Origin: SG8-41 sp035456985
GTDB lineage: Bacteria; Pseudomonadota; Gammaproteobacteria; Burkholderiales; SG8-41
Reading direction: 5' to 3'
Length of the DNA: 10,877 bases
Assembly: GCA_035456985.1 (NCBI GenBank)
Contig: DATICE010000186.1
Span: 1-10,877, forward strand
Shown here: one piece after another, positions 1 to 7,267 of the stretch
How the letters are laid out: the number at the start of each line of letters is the position of its first letter
How positions within the stretch are numbered: the first letter of the stretch is position 1
The notes under the pieces: generated by a model
The model's database searches: none
Seen by the model: only the letters and a program-made list of their open reading frames with translations
Told to the model about the DNA's origin: nothing
Translations under genes and position numbers: made by a program

Positions 1-1
1 G

Positions 2-397
2 TACACGGTCGCCCACGCGCTGGTGCACGGCAGCGTGCGCCTGAACGCGTTCGATCCGCAACGGCTCGGCGACCCCGAAGTGCGGTCCTTGATGCAGCGA
101 ATCGAGTGCGTGGCTGACGCCGAGCTCTCCAGGGCATTCCCCCGCCAGCGCGCGGCGAGGGTCGAGATCGAGCTCGCCGACGGCCGCAAGCTCGCCCACT
201 TCCAGCCGACGCGCAAGGGCGACCCCGAGATGCCGCTCACGGACGCGGAGTTGAACGAGAAGTTTTTGGAGCTGACGACGCCCGTGGTGGGAGACGCCAC
301 GGCCCGCGACTTGCTCCACCGCCTGTGGAAGCTGGAAACCGAGAAGAACGTGGACCTCGCGCCGGACGAGCGCGTTTCCGCCCGCGTCGCCGGCTAA
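2..397 (+). CDS. MmgE/PrpD family protein, C-terminal fragment (cut by window edge)
   Basis: The reading frame is open from the first bases, so this is the last 131 residues of a protein that starts upstream; full-length family members are about 450 residues. The pattern YTVAHALVHGSV, then a stretch ending in F-D-P-x-x-L-x-D-P-x-V-x-x-L, then a strand-rich part with VEIELADGRK and a final G-D-P-x-x-P-L-T-D-x-E-L-x-x-K-F segment is the usual C-terminal layout of the MmgE/PrpD fold. The family includes 2-methylcitrate dehydratase (PrpD), cis-aconitate decarboxylase and many uncharacterised cytosolic dehydratases. The active site lies mostly in the missing N-terminal domain, so the substrate cannot be told. 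A CoA-transferase follows 44 nt downstream on the same strand, which suggests acyl-CoA or short organic acid catabolism. The family call is firm; the reaction is not. Confidence 0.85.
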   Translation, partial: YTVAHALVHGSVRLNAFDPQRLGDPEVRSLMQRIECVADAELSRAFPRQRAARVEIELADGRKLAHFQPTRKGDPEMPLTDAELNEKFLELTTPVVGDATARDLLHRLWKLETEKNVDLAPDERVSARVAG

Positions 398-441
398 AAT
401 TTCCCTCATCCCCCAACCTTCCGCCCTCATCCCTCGTAGAT

Positions 442-1626
442 ATGGCCGACCCGAAACTGCCGCTCTCCCGCTACATCGTGCTCGACCTGACCAGCGCCCG
501 CTCCGGGCCGACCGCGGTGCGCCAGCTCGCGGACTGGGGCGCGAACGTGATCAAGATCGAGGACCCGAAGGCATGGAGCGACGGCAGCGGGCCGTGGGAC
601 CGGCGCCACGGCTCGGACTTCCAGAACCTGCAGCGCAACAAGCGCAGCCTTACGTTGAACCTCAAGACGCCGGAAGGCCTCGCGATCTTCAAGCGTCTCG
701 CCGAGCGGGCGGACGTCGTGGTCGAGAACTTCCGCCCGCGCGTGAAGCACCGCCTCGGCATCGACTACGAGACCTTGAAGAAGATCAACCCGCGCCTCGT
801 CTACGCCAGCATCTCCGGCTTCGGCCAGGAGGGCCCTTACCGCGACCGGCCGGGGCTCGACCACGTGGTGCAGGGCATGGGCGGATTGATGTCGGTCACG
901 GGACTTCCGGGCCAGGGCCCGGTGCGCGTGGGTATCGCCATTTCCGATTCGAGCGCGGGCATTTACTGCGCGTTCGGCATCGTGCTCGCGCTGCTCGAGC
1001 GCGAGCATTCGGGCCAGGGCCAGTGGGTGAACACCTCGCTCCTGCAGGCGCTGATCGCAATGCTTGATTTCCAGGCCGCGCGCTGGCTGATCGCGCACGA
1101 GATTCCGCCGCAAGCCGGCAACGACCATCCCACCGCCATCCCCACCGGCATGTTCAAGACCGCGGACGGCTACATCAACATCGCGGCGTCGGGAAAGCTC
1201 TACGAGCGCCTGTGCAATGCCCTGGGCGCGCCGGAACTCGCCACTCACCCGGATTTCAACGAATACCGGCTGCGCTCCAAGAACCGCGTCGCGCTCAATG
1301 CCGAGATCGAAAAGCGCACCGTCAAGCGCACTTCCGCCGAATGGATCGAGCTCCTCAACGAGGCGGGGGTCCCGTGCGGCCCGATCTACACGATCGACAA
1401 GATGTTTGCCGATCCCCAGGTGCAGGCGCTCAACATGGCGCAGCCGCTCGTGCATCCCCAGCTTGGGCGGCAGGACGTAGTCGGCCAGGGGGTCAATCTC
1501 TCGCGGACTCCGGCGCACATGCACAGATACGCGCCCGATTCCGGCGAGCACACGCGGGAGATACTGGAAGAGTACGGCTACGCCGCCGCCGCAATCGACG
1601 ACTTGAAGAAGCGCGGCGTGATCTAG
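442..1626 (+). CDS. CaiB/BaiF (family III) CoA-transferase
   Basis: This is a 394-residue protein, normal for family III CoA-transferases, which move CoA between carboxylic acids in the cytosol through an aspartyl-CoA mixed anhydride. Visible signatures are the N-terminal VLDLTSARSGPTAVRQLADWGANVIKIE, the R-N-K-R-S-L-T-L-N-L-K motif (about 65-75), the DVVVENFRP motif (91-99) and RPGLDHVVQGMGGLMSVTG. Asp140 in the last motif aligns with the catalytic Asp of formyl-CoA transferase. The ATG at 442 was chosen because the conserved domain begins right after it; upstream in-frame codons belong to the previous gene's region and show no homology. No strong Shine-Dalgarno is visible. It follows the MmgE/PrpD gene by 44 nt and is probably cotranscribed. 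It could be a succinyl-CoA-dependent transferase or a racemase-like member; the acyl substrate cannot be read from sequence. Confidence 0.93.
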   Translation: MADPKLPLSRYIVLDLTSARSGPTAVRQLADWGANVIKIEDPKAWSDGSGPWDRRHGSDFQNLQRNKRSLTLNLKTPEGLAIFKRLAERADVVVENFRPRVKHRLGIDYETLKKINPRLVYASISGFGQEGPYRDRPGLDHVVQGMGGLMSVTGLPGQGPVRVGIAISDSSAGIYCAFGIVLALLEREHSGQGQWVNTSLLQALIAMLDFQAARWLIAHEIPPQAGNDHPTAIPTGMFKTADGYINIAASGKLYERLCNALGAPELATHPDFNEYRLRSKNRVALNAEIEKRTVKRTSAEWIELLNEAGVPCGPIYTIDKMFADPQVQALNMAQPLVHPQLGRQDVVGQGVNLSRTPAHMHRYAPDSGEHTREILEEYGYAAAAIDDLKKRGVI

Positions 1627-1651
1627 CGGCGCGCGCGGAAAGTGATCGTGT

Positions 1652-2218
1652 CTATCTGTTTCGCGTGAGCCACTCGAGGACATCGCTCGCGTTTCGGTCG
1701 GGCGGGAACACCGGGTAGAACACCTTCGCGATCACGCCGCCGCGCAGAATCAGCGTCACCCGCTTGATCAGCGTCATCCCGTCCACCTCGAAGGTCGGCA
1801 GCCCGAACGCCCGCGCCAAGTCAAGCTTCTCGTCCGACAACAGCTCGAACGGCAGGTGCAATCGCTCCACCGCCTCGCGCTGGTAAGCGGTGGCCTGCGT
1901 GCTCAAGCCGAACACCTGCGTCGCGCCGGCGCGCTTCAACTCCTCGTAGTGATCGCGAAACGCGCACGACTGCGGCGTGCAGCCGCGCGCGCCGGGGATT
2001 TCGTTCCATCCTGTCGGCACTTCCTGGTCGGGCCGACCGGTGCGCGGATAGATATAGAGGACCGTCGCGCCCTTGAGGCTCGACAGGTCCACCGTCCGGC
2101 CGCGCGTGGAGGGGAGCGCGACCGATGGCAGCTTCATCCCGGCCAGGTGATCGCACGCGCCGTCGTCCTGCGGCTCCGGCAGGTCCTTCGGCAGCTCATA
2201 AAGGTTGTCGCTTCGCAT
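1652..2218 (-). CDS. Bcp/PrxQ-type peroxiredoxin (AhpC/TSA family)
   Basis: This is a 188-residue cytosolic thiol peroxidase that would reduce hydroperoxides. The thioredoxin-fold core is visible: D-L-S-S-L-K-G-A-T-V-L-Y-I-Y-P (about 45-58), then GARGCTPQSCAFRDHYEEL, then F-G-L-S-T-Q (a strand-helix pair), LPFELLSDEKLDLARAFGLPTF and a final strand. C80 and C85 have the C-x4-C spacing of the peroxidatic and resolving Cys of Bcp/PrxQ. Compared with typical Bcp, about a dozen extra residues (R-T-G-R-P-D-Q-E-V-P-T-G-W-N-E-I) separate the YP strand end from the Cys loop. The ATG at 2218 lies 4 nt after the dapE stop, so it is almost certainly in one transcript with dapE; the Shine-Dalgarno is weak (GGTAAAGTGA), which suggests translational coupling. 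The 3' end converges on the CoA-transferase with a 25-nt gap and no clear terminator. Confidence 0.9.
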   Translation of the reverse strand: MRSDNLYELPKDLPEPQDDGACDHLAGMKLPSVALPSTRGRTVDLSSLKGATVLYIYPRTGRPDQEVPTGWNEIPGARGCTPQSCAFRDHYEELKRAGATQVFGLSTQATAYQREAVERLHLPFELLSDEKLDLARAFGLPTFEVDGMTLIKRVTLILRGGVIAKVFYPVFPPDRNASDVLEWLTRNR

Positions 2219-2222
2219 GCGG

Positions 2223-3350
2223 TCACTTTACCAGCAGGTTCGTCAGAATCTGCTGATAAACGCGGCGCAGGGGCTCGACGTCGTCCACGCGGATGCACTC
2301 GTTGACCTTGTGGATCGACGCATTGGTCGGGCCGAACTCGATGACCTGCGGGCAGATATCGGCGATGAAGCGGCCGTCGGAGGTGCCGCCGGCGGTCGAG
2401 AGCTTGGTATCGACGCCAGTGACGGACTTGATCGCCCGCGCCACGGCTTCGACGAGATCCCCGGGTTTCGTCAGGAACGGCCGTCCGTCGTAGCGCCACT
2501 CGAGGTCGTACTTGAGGCCGTGCCGGTCGAGGATGCCGACGACGCGCGTCTGCAGCGATTCCAGCGTGCTCGCGGTGGAGAAGCGGAAGTTGAACTTCAC
2601 GTGCAGCTCGCCGGGGATCACGTTCCCCGCCCCGGTTCCGGCATTGATGTTGGATACCTGCCAGGTGGTGGGCGGGAAGTGCTCGTTGCCCTCGTCCCAT
2701 TGCGTGCGCGCGAGCTCGGCGAGCGCGGCTCCGAACTCATGCACCGGGTTCTTCGCCAGGTGAGGATAGGCGACGTGGCCCTGCACGCCCTTCACGACCA
2801 GATTCCCCGAGAGCGAGCCGCGGCGGCCGTTCTTGATCACGTCGCCCAGGAACGCCTCGCTGGTCGGCTCGCCGACGACGCAATAGTCGAGCTTCTCGCC
2901 ACGGTCCCGCAGCGCCTCCACTACCCGCACGGTGCCGTCCACCGCGGGCCCTTCCTCGTCGGAGGTGAACAGCACCGCGATCGAGCCCTCATGGCGCGGG
3001 TGCTCGCCGACGAACGCTTCGATCGCCGCGACGAATGCGGCGAGCGAGGACTTCATGTCGGAGGCGCCGCGGCCGTAGAGCACGCCGTCGCGCAACGTGG
3101 GCGTGAAGGGGTCGCTCGTCCAGTGCTCGAGCGGTCCGGTCGGCACCACGTCGGTGTGGCCGGCAAAGCAGACGAGCGGCGCGCGGCTGCCGCGCCGCGC
3201 CCACAGATTGTCCACCCCGTTTGAGCCGATGCGCTCGCAGCGGAAGCCGAGCGGCGCGAGGCGCGCGGCAATGATGTCGAGACAGCCGGCGTCCTGCGGC
3301 GTCACCGAGCGGCGCGCGATCAACTGGCGCGCGAGTTCGAGAGTGTCGAT
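2223..3350 (-). CDS. dapE: Succinyl-diaminopimelate desuccinylase
   Basis: DapE hydrolyses N-succinyl-L,L-diaminopimelate to L,L-diaminopimelate and succinate in lysine and cell-wall precursor synthesis; it is a cytosolic di-zinc M20 peptidase-family enzyme. With the start used here the protein is 375 residues, the same length as E. coli DapE. Zinc ligands and catalytic residues are all present: H65 and D67 in FAGHTDVVP, D98 in GRGASDMK, E132 and E133 in TSDEEG, E161 in VVGEP, and H347 in ASIHKVNEC. The characteristic K-N-G-R-R-G-S-L, GVQGHVAYPHLA and GGTSDGRFIA blocks are intact. The start is unusual: homology begins at an ATC codon (3350-3348) placed 7 nt after an AGGAG (3358-3362). No ATG, GTG or TTG lies nearby, and the next candidate, a GTG at 3305, would cut into the conserved N-terminus. 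A longer frame reaches an ATG at 3527 but would add about 59 unconserved residues and overlap the divergent gene. Confidence 0.95.
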   Translation of the reverse strand: MDTLELARQLIARRSVTPQDAGCLDIIAARLAPLGFRCERIGSNGVDNLWARRGSRAPLVCFAGHTDVVPTGPLEHWTSDPFTPTLRDGVLYGRGASDMKSSLAAFVAAIEAFVGEHPRHEGSIAVLFTSDEEGPAVDGTVRVVEALRDRGEKLDYCVVGEPTSEAFLGDVIKNGRRGSLSGNLVVKGVQGHVAYPHLAKNPVHEFGAALAELARTQWDEGNEHFPPTTWQVSNINAGTGAGNVIPGELHVKFNFRFSTASTLESLQTRVVGILDRHGLKYDLEWRYDGRPFLTKPGDLVEAVARAIKSVTGVDTKLSTAGGTSDGRFIADICPQVIEFGPTNASIHKVNECIRVDDVEPLRRVYQQILTNLLVK

Positions 3351-3403
3351 GGCCCTTCTCCTGAATTGCGTGACGACTGACGGCTGACTTCGACCAGGGG
3401 CGC

Positions 3404-3433
3404 ATCTTAGCAGAGCAGGTAAAATGGCCGCAA
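3404..3433 (-). promoter_or_regulatory. Possible sigma-70 promoter for dapE
   Basis: On the - strand TTGCGG (3433-3428) and TAAGAT (3409-3404) are separated by 18 nt. Transcription would begin near 3397 and leave a leader of about 45 nt before the ATC start. If real, every upstream ATG/GTG/TTG in the dapE frame lies outside the transcript, which supports the ATC start. The -35 match is only partial, so this is an inference. Confidence 0.3.
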
Positions 3434-3485
3434 AAAGTCGGCGCCAATCCTGCAAGCTCGCGCCGTGTTCTGGGGAGTTCCGCAC

Positions 3486-4469
3486 GTGACCGCCGTACTC
3501 GTATCGCACCAACTGCACGCCGCTCACGGCGCCCGAATCGCCGAAGCGGCGGCGCGCACCGGTTTCCGCACCGAGCTCATCGCGCTGCCCGCCGACCCTG
3601 GGGCGCGCCTGTCCGCCGCGGAGTGCGGGCGCGTCGAGGCTGCGTTCTTCTCCGGCGACGTCTTCCCCGACTACTCGCGCCAGTTTTTTTCAGCGGCGCG
3701 CAAGGCGCCGCAACTCAGGTGGCTGCACGTATTTAATGCCGGCGTGGATCACCCGATCTACGCCGAGATGCTCAAGCGCGGCGTGCGCCTGACGACGTCC
3801 TCCGGATCGACCGCCGGGCCGATCGCGCAGACCGCCATCATGGGTCTGCTCGCGCTCGCGCGCGGCTTCCCGCGCTGGCTCGTCGCGCAACGGAGCCGCC
3901 AGTGGAACCCGGAGCGCAAGAACCCCCCGCGCGACCTGCGGGGGCAGACCGCGATCGTCCTCGGGCTCGGCAACATCGGGACGGAGATCGCGCGGCTTGC
4001 ACGAGTGCTCGGGCTCAGGGTAATCGGCGTGCGCCGCAGCCCGCGCCGTGCGGAGGACCCGGTGGACGAGCTGCACCCGCCGGCTGCGCTTCCGGGCCTG
4101 CTTCCACGCTGCGACTGGCTCGTCATCGCCTGCCCGCTCACACCCGAGACGCGCGGCTTCGTCGACGCCCGCATGATCGCCACGCTGCCGCGGGGCGCGC
4201 GCATCATCAACGTCGCGCGCGGGGAGATCGTCGCCGAGCAGGCGCTGATCGCGGCGCTGGAGAGCGGTCACCTGGCGGGTGCGTACCTCGACGTGTTCGA
4301 GACCGAGCCGCTGCCGCCGGAGTCGCCGTTGTGGGACCTGCCCAACGTGCTCATCACGCCCCACGATTGCGCTGCAGCGGCGGGAAACGACGAGCGGGTG
4401 CTGGCGGCCTTTCTCGACAACCTGGGCCGCTGGCAGCGCGGCGAGCCGCTGGTGAACGAAGTCAGATAG
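3486..4469 (+). CDS. D-2-hydroxyacid dehydrogenase, NAD(P)-dependent
   Basis: This is a 327-residue cytosolic oxidoreductase that interconverts a 2-keto acid and a D-2-hydroxy acid with a nicotinamide cofactor. The Rossmann motif is V-L-G-L-G-N-I-G (about 158-165; G160, G162, G165). The signature ACPLTPETRGFVDARMIATL (215-234) and the catalytic set R245 (NVARGE), E274 (FETEPLP) and H293 (ITPHD) are all present, so the enzyme looks active. The GTG at 3486 is preferred because GGGGAG (3472-3477) sits 8 nt upstream and the domain starts directly after it; a GTG at 3465 is also in frame. A run of seven T at 3684-3690 does not break the frame. It is divergent from dapE, with a 135-nt intergenic region. 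Glyoxylate/hydroxypyruvate reductase-like activity is plausible, but the substrate is undetermined. Confidence 0.92.
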   Translation: MTAVLVSHQLHAAHGARIAEAAARTGFRTELIALPADPGARLSAAECGRVEAAFFSGDVFPDYSRQFFSAARKAPQLRWLHVFNAGVDHPIYAEMLKRGVRLTTSSGSTAGPIAQTAIMGLLALARGFPRWLVAQRSRQWNPERKNPPRDLRGQTAIVLGLGNIGTEIARLARVLGLRVIGVRRSPRRAEDPVDELHPPAALPGLLPRCDWLVIACPLTPETRGFVDARMIATLPRGARIINVARGEIVAEQALIAALESGHLAGAYLDVFETEPLPPESPLWDLPNVLITPHDCAAAAGNDERVLAAFLDNLGRWQRGEPLVNEVR

Positions 4470-4532
4470 ACGAGTTCATGGCCGCCGGCATCGCGCCGCG
4501 GCAGGCCGCTGGCGCCCGCGGTGCGCGCCACT

Positions 4533-4538
4533 TAGAAT
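4533..4538 (+). promoter_or_regulatory. Possible -10 element for the Bug-hydratase operon
   Basis: TAGAAT (five of six to TATAAT) lies 44 nt before the ATG of the solute-binding protein, in the 107-nt gap after the dehydrogenase. The only -35 candidate (around 4509-4514, CTGGCG) is poor, so this is a weak call. A GC-rich imperfect hairpin (4492-4501 with 4516-4525) lies just upstream. Confidence 0.3.
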
Positions 4539-4576
4539 GGTGATCCGACCCAAGGATTCCAATAATCGAAGGAGGA

Positions 4577-5557
4577 ATGATGAAAGCACCGTACTCTATT
4601 GTGGGATGCGTACTGCTCGCGGCAAGCGCGAGCGCGCTTGCCCAGTCCTGGAGCCCGCAGCGCAACGTTGAGATCGTCGTCGGCTCCGCGCCTGGCGGCA
4701 GCAACGACAAGACCGCGCGCACAGTGGAGCGGGCACTCGTGGATATGAAGCTGTTGAGCACCTCGGTATCCGTCGTCAACCGGCCGGGTGGCGGCAGCAG
4801 CATCGCGTTCACCTACGTCGCCCAGCGGCCGGGCGATCCCCATATCCTGCTCGTCGGCACGACAGCACTGCTCACCAACCACATCACGGGCAGGAGCAAG
4901 ATTTATCACAAGGATTTCACGCCCATCGCGTCGCTCTTCAACGATTACGTCGTCTTCGCGGTAAATGCCAACTCCTCCATCAAGGATGGCAAGGACCTCG
5001 TCGAGCGGCTGAGGAAGGACCCGCAGTCGGTGGCGATCGGTTTCGCGACCGCGCTGGGAAGCCACAACCACATCGCCGCGGGGCTCTTGATGAAGGCGAT
5101 CGGCGGCAACGCGCGCGATCTCAAAGCGGTCGCCTACAAGGGATCGTCGGAGGCCATCACCAACCTGCTCGGCGGCCACATCGACCTCGTGACGACCGCC
5201 GGCGGTAATGCTGCCGGCCACGTGGCCGCTGGCCGCATGCGCGTCGTCGGCGTCGCCGCGCCGCGGCGCTTCGGCGACGCGCTCGCCGATGTCCCCACCT
5301 GGAACGAGCTCGGCATCAACCTGGTATACGGCGGCTTCCGCGGCATCGTGGCGCCGAAGGGATTGAGCGCGGAGCAGGTCGCGTTCTGGGAAGGCGCGTT
5401 GCGCAAGGCGAGCGAGGCCCCGGAATGGCAGGCCGATCTCCGGAAGAACTACTGGTCGAACGATTTCCTGACCGGCGCGGCGTTCAGCAAGGACCTCGAC
5501 GAGACTTACGCCGCGATGCGCTCCGTGCTGGTGGACCTCGGTCTCGCGAAGCAATGA
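4577..5557 (+). CDS. Bug/TctC-family periplasmic solute-binding protein (tripartite tricarboxylate transporter)
   Basis: This is a 326-residue exported protein. Residues 1-22 form a signal peptide (short charged start, hydrophobic IVGCVLLAASASALA, likely cut before Q23). The mature protein opens with the Bug signature V-E-I-V-V-G-S-A-P-G-G-S-N-D-K-T-A-R, and the V-V-N-R-P-G-G-G-S-S block and a late GGFRGIVAPKGLS block are also typical. Bug proteins bind carboxylates and deliver them to TctAB permeases or act in sensing; no TctA or TctB gene is in this window, which is common because Bug genes are often orphans. The start is ATG 4577 or the adjacent ATG 4580; AAGGAGG (4569-4575) is strong but unusually close, which slightly favours 4580. 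It heads the probable operon and is followed by the enoyl-CoA hydratase after 3 nt. The ligand cannot be predicted. Confidence 0.93.
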   Translation: MMKAPYSIVGCVLLAASASALAQSWSPQRNVEIVVGSAPGGSNDKTARTVERALVDMKLLSTSVSVVNRPGGGSSIAFTYVAQRPGDPHILLVGTTALLTNHITGRSKIYHKDFTPIASLFNDYVVFAVNANSSIKDGKDLVERLRKDPQSVAIGFATALGSHNHIAAGLLMKAIGGNARDLKAVAYKGSSEAITNLLGGHIDLVTTAGGNAAGHVAAGRMRVVGVAAPRRFGDALADVPTWNELGINLVYGGFRGIVAPKGLSAEQVAFWEGALRKASEAPEWQADLRKNYWSNDFLTGAAFSKDLDETYAAMRSVLVDLGLAKQ

Positions 5558-5560
5558 GCC

Positions 5561-6334
5561 ATGGCTGACCTCGTCCTGCTGGAGCGCCCCGCCGAGGCGG
5601 TGGTGCTGTTGCGCATCAACCGCCCCGAGGCGCGCAACGCGCTGAACCTCGAGGTGCGGAAGCTCCTCGCGAAGTATCTGGCGGAATGCGGCGAGGACAC
5701 GACGACGCGCGCCATCGTGCTGACCGGCAGCGAGAAGAGCTTCGCCGCCGGCGCCGACATCAAGGAGATGGTCGATCTCGGCACCATCGAGGCGCTGCAG
5801 CGCGGCGTGCACAAGCTGTGGCGCGCGATCGCTTCCTGCCCGAAGCCGGTGATTGCGGCGGTGAGCGGCTACGCGCTCGGCGGCGGCTGCGAGCTCGCCA
5901 TGACCTGCGACATCATCGTCGCCGGCGAGTCCGCCCGCTTCGGGCAGCCCGAGGTCAATATCGGCATCATTCCCGGCGGGGGCGCGACGCAGCGCCTGAC
6001 CCGCGCCGTAGGCAAGTACAAGGCCATGAAGTACATCCTCACCGGGGAGCTGTTCTCGGCGCGCGAAGCGCTCGAGATGGGGCTCGCGAGCGAAGTGGTG
6101 CCCGATCCCGAGGTGGAGGGGCGGGCGATCGACCTCGCGCGGCAGATCGCGGCGCTGCCGCCGCTGGCGGTGCAGCTCGCGAAGGAGGCGGTGCTCGCGG
6201 GAATGGACGCGCCGCTCTCGAGCGCGCTCGCGCTGGAAGCCAAGTCTTCGCAGATCCTGTTCTCGTCACAGGACCAGAAAGAGGGCATGCGCGCCTTCAT
6301 CGAGAAGCGCAAGCCCCGATTTTCCGGCAGGTAG
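5561..6334 (+). CDS. Enoyl-CoA hydratase/isomerase (crotonase family)
   Basis: This is a 257-residue cytosolic crotonase, the normal length for a single-domain enoyl-CoA hydratase, which adds water across a trans-2-enoyl-CoA. NRPEARNALN near the N-terminus, FAAGADIKEM (61-70, oxyanion hole) and GYALGGGCELAMTCDI (103-118) are present. E111 and E131 (G-Q-P-E) align with the two catalytic glutamates of rat crotonase (E144 and E164), so true hydratase activity is likely. The segment I-P-G-G-G-A-T-Q-R-L-T-R-A-V-G-K is also classic. The ATG lies 3 nt after the stop of the solute-binding protein, so the two are cotranscribed and the acyl chain may derive from the imported ligand. Its stop codon lies in the loop of a 10-bp stem-loop shared with the next gene's leader. 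It resembles fadB1/paaF-type proteins, but the specific pathway is not determinable. Confidence 0.93.
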   Translation: MADLVLLERPAEAVVLLRINRPEARNALNLEVRKLLAKYLAECGEDTTTRAIVLTGSEKSFAAGADIKEMVDLGTIEALQRGVHKLWRAIASCPKPVIAAVSGYALGGGCELAMTCDIIVAGESARFGQPEVNIGIIPGGGATQRLTRAVGKYKAMKYILTGELFSAREALEMGLASEVVPDPEVEGRAIDLARQIAALPPLAVQLAKEAVLAGMDAPLSSALALEAKSSQILFSSQDQKEGMRAFIEKRKPRFSGR

Positions 6335-6348
6335 CCGCGCCGGAAAAT
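6319..6348 (+). promoter_or_regulatory. Perfect 10-bp stem-loop over the hydratase stop and EamA ribosome binding site
   Basis: ATTTTCCGGC (6319-6328) and GCCGGAAAAT (6339-6348) are exact reverse complements with a 10-nt loop. The hydratase stop TAG (6332-6334) falls in the loop, and the only Shine-Dalgarno-like GGAAA (6342-6346) for the TTG start at 6353 falls in the 3' arm. A ribosome finishing the hydratase would melt the stem, so this looks like a coupling element. It lacks the U-tract after a GC stem that an intrinsic terminator needs. Confidence 0.5.
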
Positions 6349-6352
6349 TTGC

Positions 6353-7267
6353 TTGGAATCGACCGCCTCATCTCCCGAGGACTCCCGGCGCGGGGTCGCC
6401 GTCGCCGCCCTGCTCATTGGCGCCGCGGCAATCGCCTCCTCGGCGCTGTTCGTCAAGGTAAGCGAAACCGGACCGGTCGCAACCGCGTTCTGGCGCGTCG
6501 CGCTGGCGCTGCCTGTCCTCTGGACGTGGTCGGTGCTTGCGAGCCGCGGCGGCCACGTCGCGGAATTCGCGGCCGAGCGCCGCCTGATCATCGCCGCCGG
6601 GCTCTTCTTCGCCGGCGACCTCGCGGTGTGGCACTGGTCCATCGTGCTCACCTCGGTGGCCAACGCCACGCTCCTCGCCAATCTCGCGCCCATCTTCGTC
6701 ACGCTCGCCGTCTGGCTGCTCTGGGGCAGGCGGCCAACGCCGCTGTTCCTGGCGGGGCTGGCGGCGGCACTTGCCGGCGTGGCGGTACTGCTTGGCGGCG
6801 ATTTTCGCGCGGGCGGCGGGGCCGTGCTCGGGGACTTTCTGGGCGTGGTAACAGCGATGTTCTACGGCGCATACCAGCTCACCGTCACGCGGGCGCGGGC
6901 CCGTTCGGCGACCGCTGTCATCATGGCGTGGACCGCACTCGTCACCACCGTCGCGCTGCTGCCGCTCGCGCTCGCATCCGGCGAGCAGATCCTGCCGCAC
7001 TCGGCGGCGGGCTGGGCCAAGCTCGCCGGGCTAGCGCTGATTTCGCAGGTAGCGGGCCAGAGCCTGATCGCCTATGCGATGGCGCATTTGCCGGCGACCT
7101 TCTCTTCCGTCGGGCTTCTCGCGCAGCCGGTCATCGCAGCCGCCCTTGCGTGGGTCCTGCTCGGCGAGACCCTGGGATGGATCGAGATCGGGGGCGCGCT
7201 CGTGGTGCTCGCCGGCATCCGCATCGTCCACCAGGCGGAACTCGGGAACCGGAAAGGCGTGACGTGA
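6353..7267 (+). CDS. EamA/DMT-superfamily transporter (10 TM)
   Basis: This is a 304-residue inner-membrane protein of the drug/metabolite transporter superfamily, whose members usually export metabolites or amino acids. About ten hydrophobic segments are visible in two repeats of five: for example VAVAALLIGAAAIASSALFV, ATLLANLAPIFVTLAVWLLW and LAGLAAALAGVAVLLGG in the first, and GDFLGVVTAMFYGAY, SSVGLLAQPVIAALAW and IGGALVVLAGIRIV in the second. The A-N-L-A-P-I-F and L-L-A-Q-P-V positions are the conserved proline-containing segments of the EamA repeats. There is no ATG in the N-terminal region; TTG 6353 is the best start, 6 nt after a weak GGAAA, and the hydratase stop is only 18 nt upstream. 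The stop TGA overlaps an ATG (TGATG, 7265-7269) that opens a possible 20-codon ORF. The substrate is unknown; efflux of a pathway intermediate is an inference from context. Confidence 0.88.
   Translation: MESTASSPEDSRRGVAVAALLIGAAAIASSALFVKVSETGPVATAFWRVALALPVLWTWSVLASRGGHVAEFAAERRLIIAAGLFFAGDLAVWHWSIVLTSVANATLLANLAPIFVTLAVWLLWGRRPTPLFLAGLAAALAGVAVLLGGDFRAGGGAVLGDFLGVVTAMFYGAYQLTVTRARARSATAVIMAWTALVTTVALLPLALASGEQILPHSAAGWAKLAGLALISQVAGQSLIAYAMAHLPATFSSVGLLAQPVIAAALAWVLLGETLGWIEIGGALVVLAGIRIVHQAELGNRKGVT

Noticed and set aside
427..1683. Long - strand reading frame opposite the CoA-transferase
   Set aside because: Its Arg/Ala/Val-rich sequence has no domain signature; it is the antisense frame of a GC-rich gene whose + strand product is unmistakable.
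2205..3224. Long + strand reading frame opposite dapE
   Set aside because: It is a shadow of dapE; the - strand frame carries all DapE zinc ligands.
3684..3690. Seven-T run as a programmed frameshift or sequencing error in the dehydrogenase
   Set aside because: The frame on both sides encodes continuous, conserved dehydrogenase sequence, so no shift is needed.
4492..4525. GC-rich imperfect hairpin after the D-2-hydroxyacid dehydrogenase as a terminator
   Set aside because: The stem pairs with one G-T wobble but has a 14-nt loop and no T-run after it; such stems arise easily in DNA this rich in GC.
4532..5812. Long - strand reading frame opposite the Bug protein and hydratase
   Set aside because: It spans two real genes and their junction and has no recognisable domain.
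5686..7266. 547-codon + strand frame across the hydratase and exporter
   Set aside because: It is an Arg/Ala/Gly-rich frame-shifted reading of two good genes. Only its last 20 codons (7267-7329) fall outside them and were considered separately.
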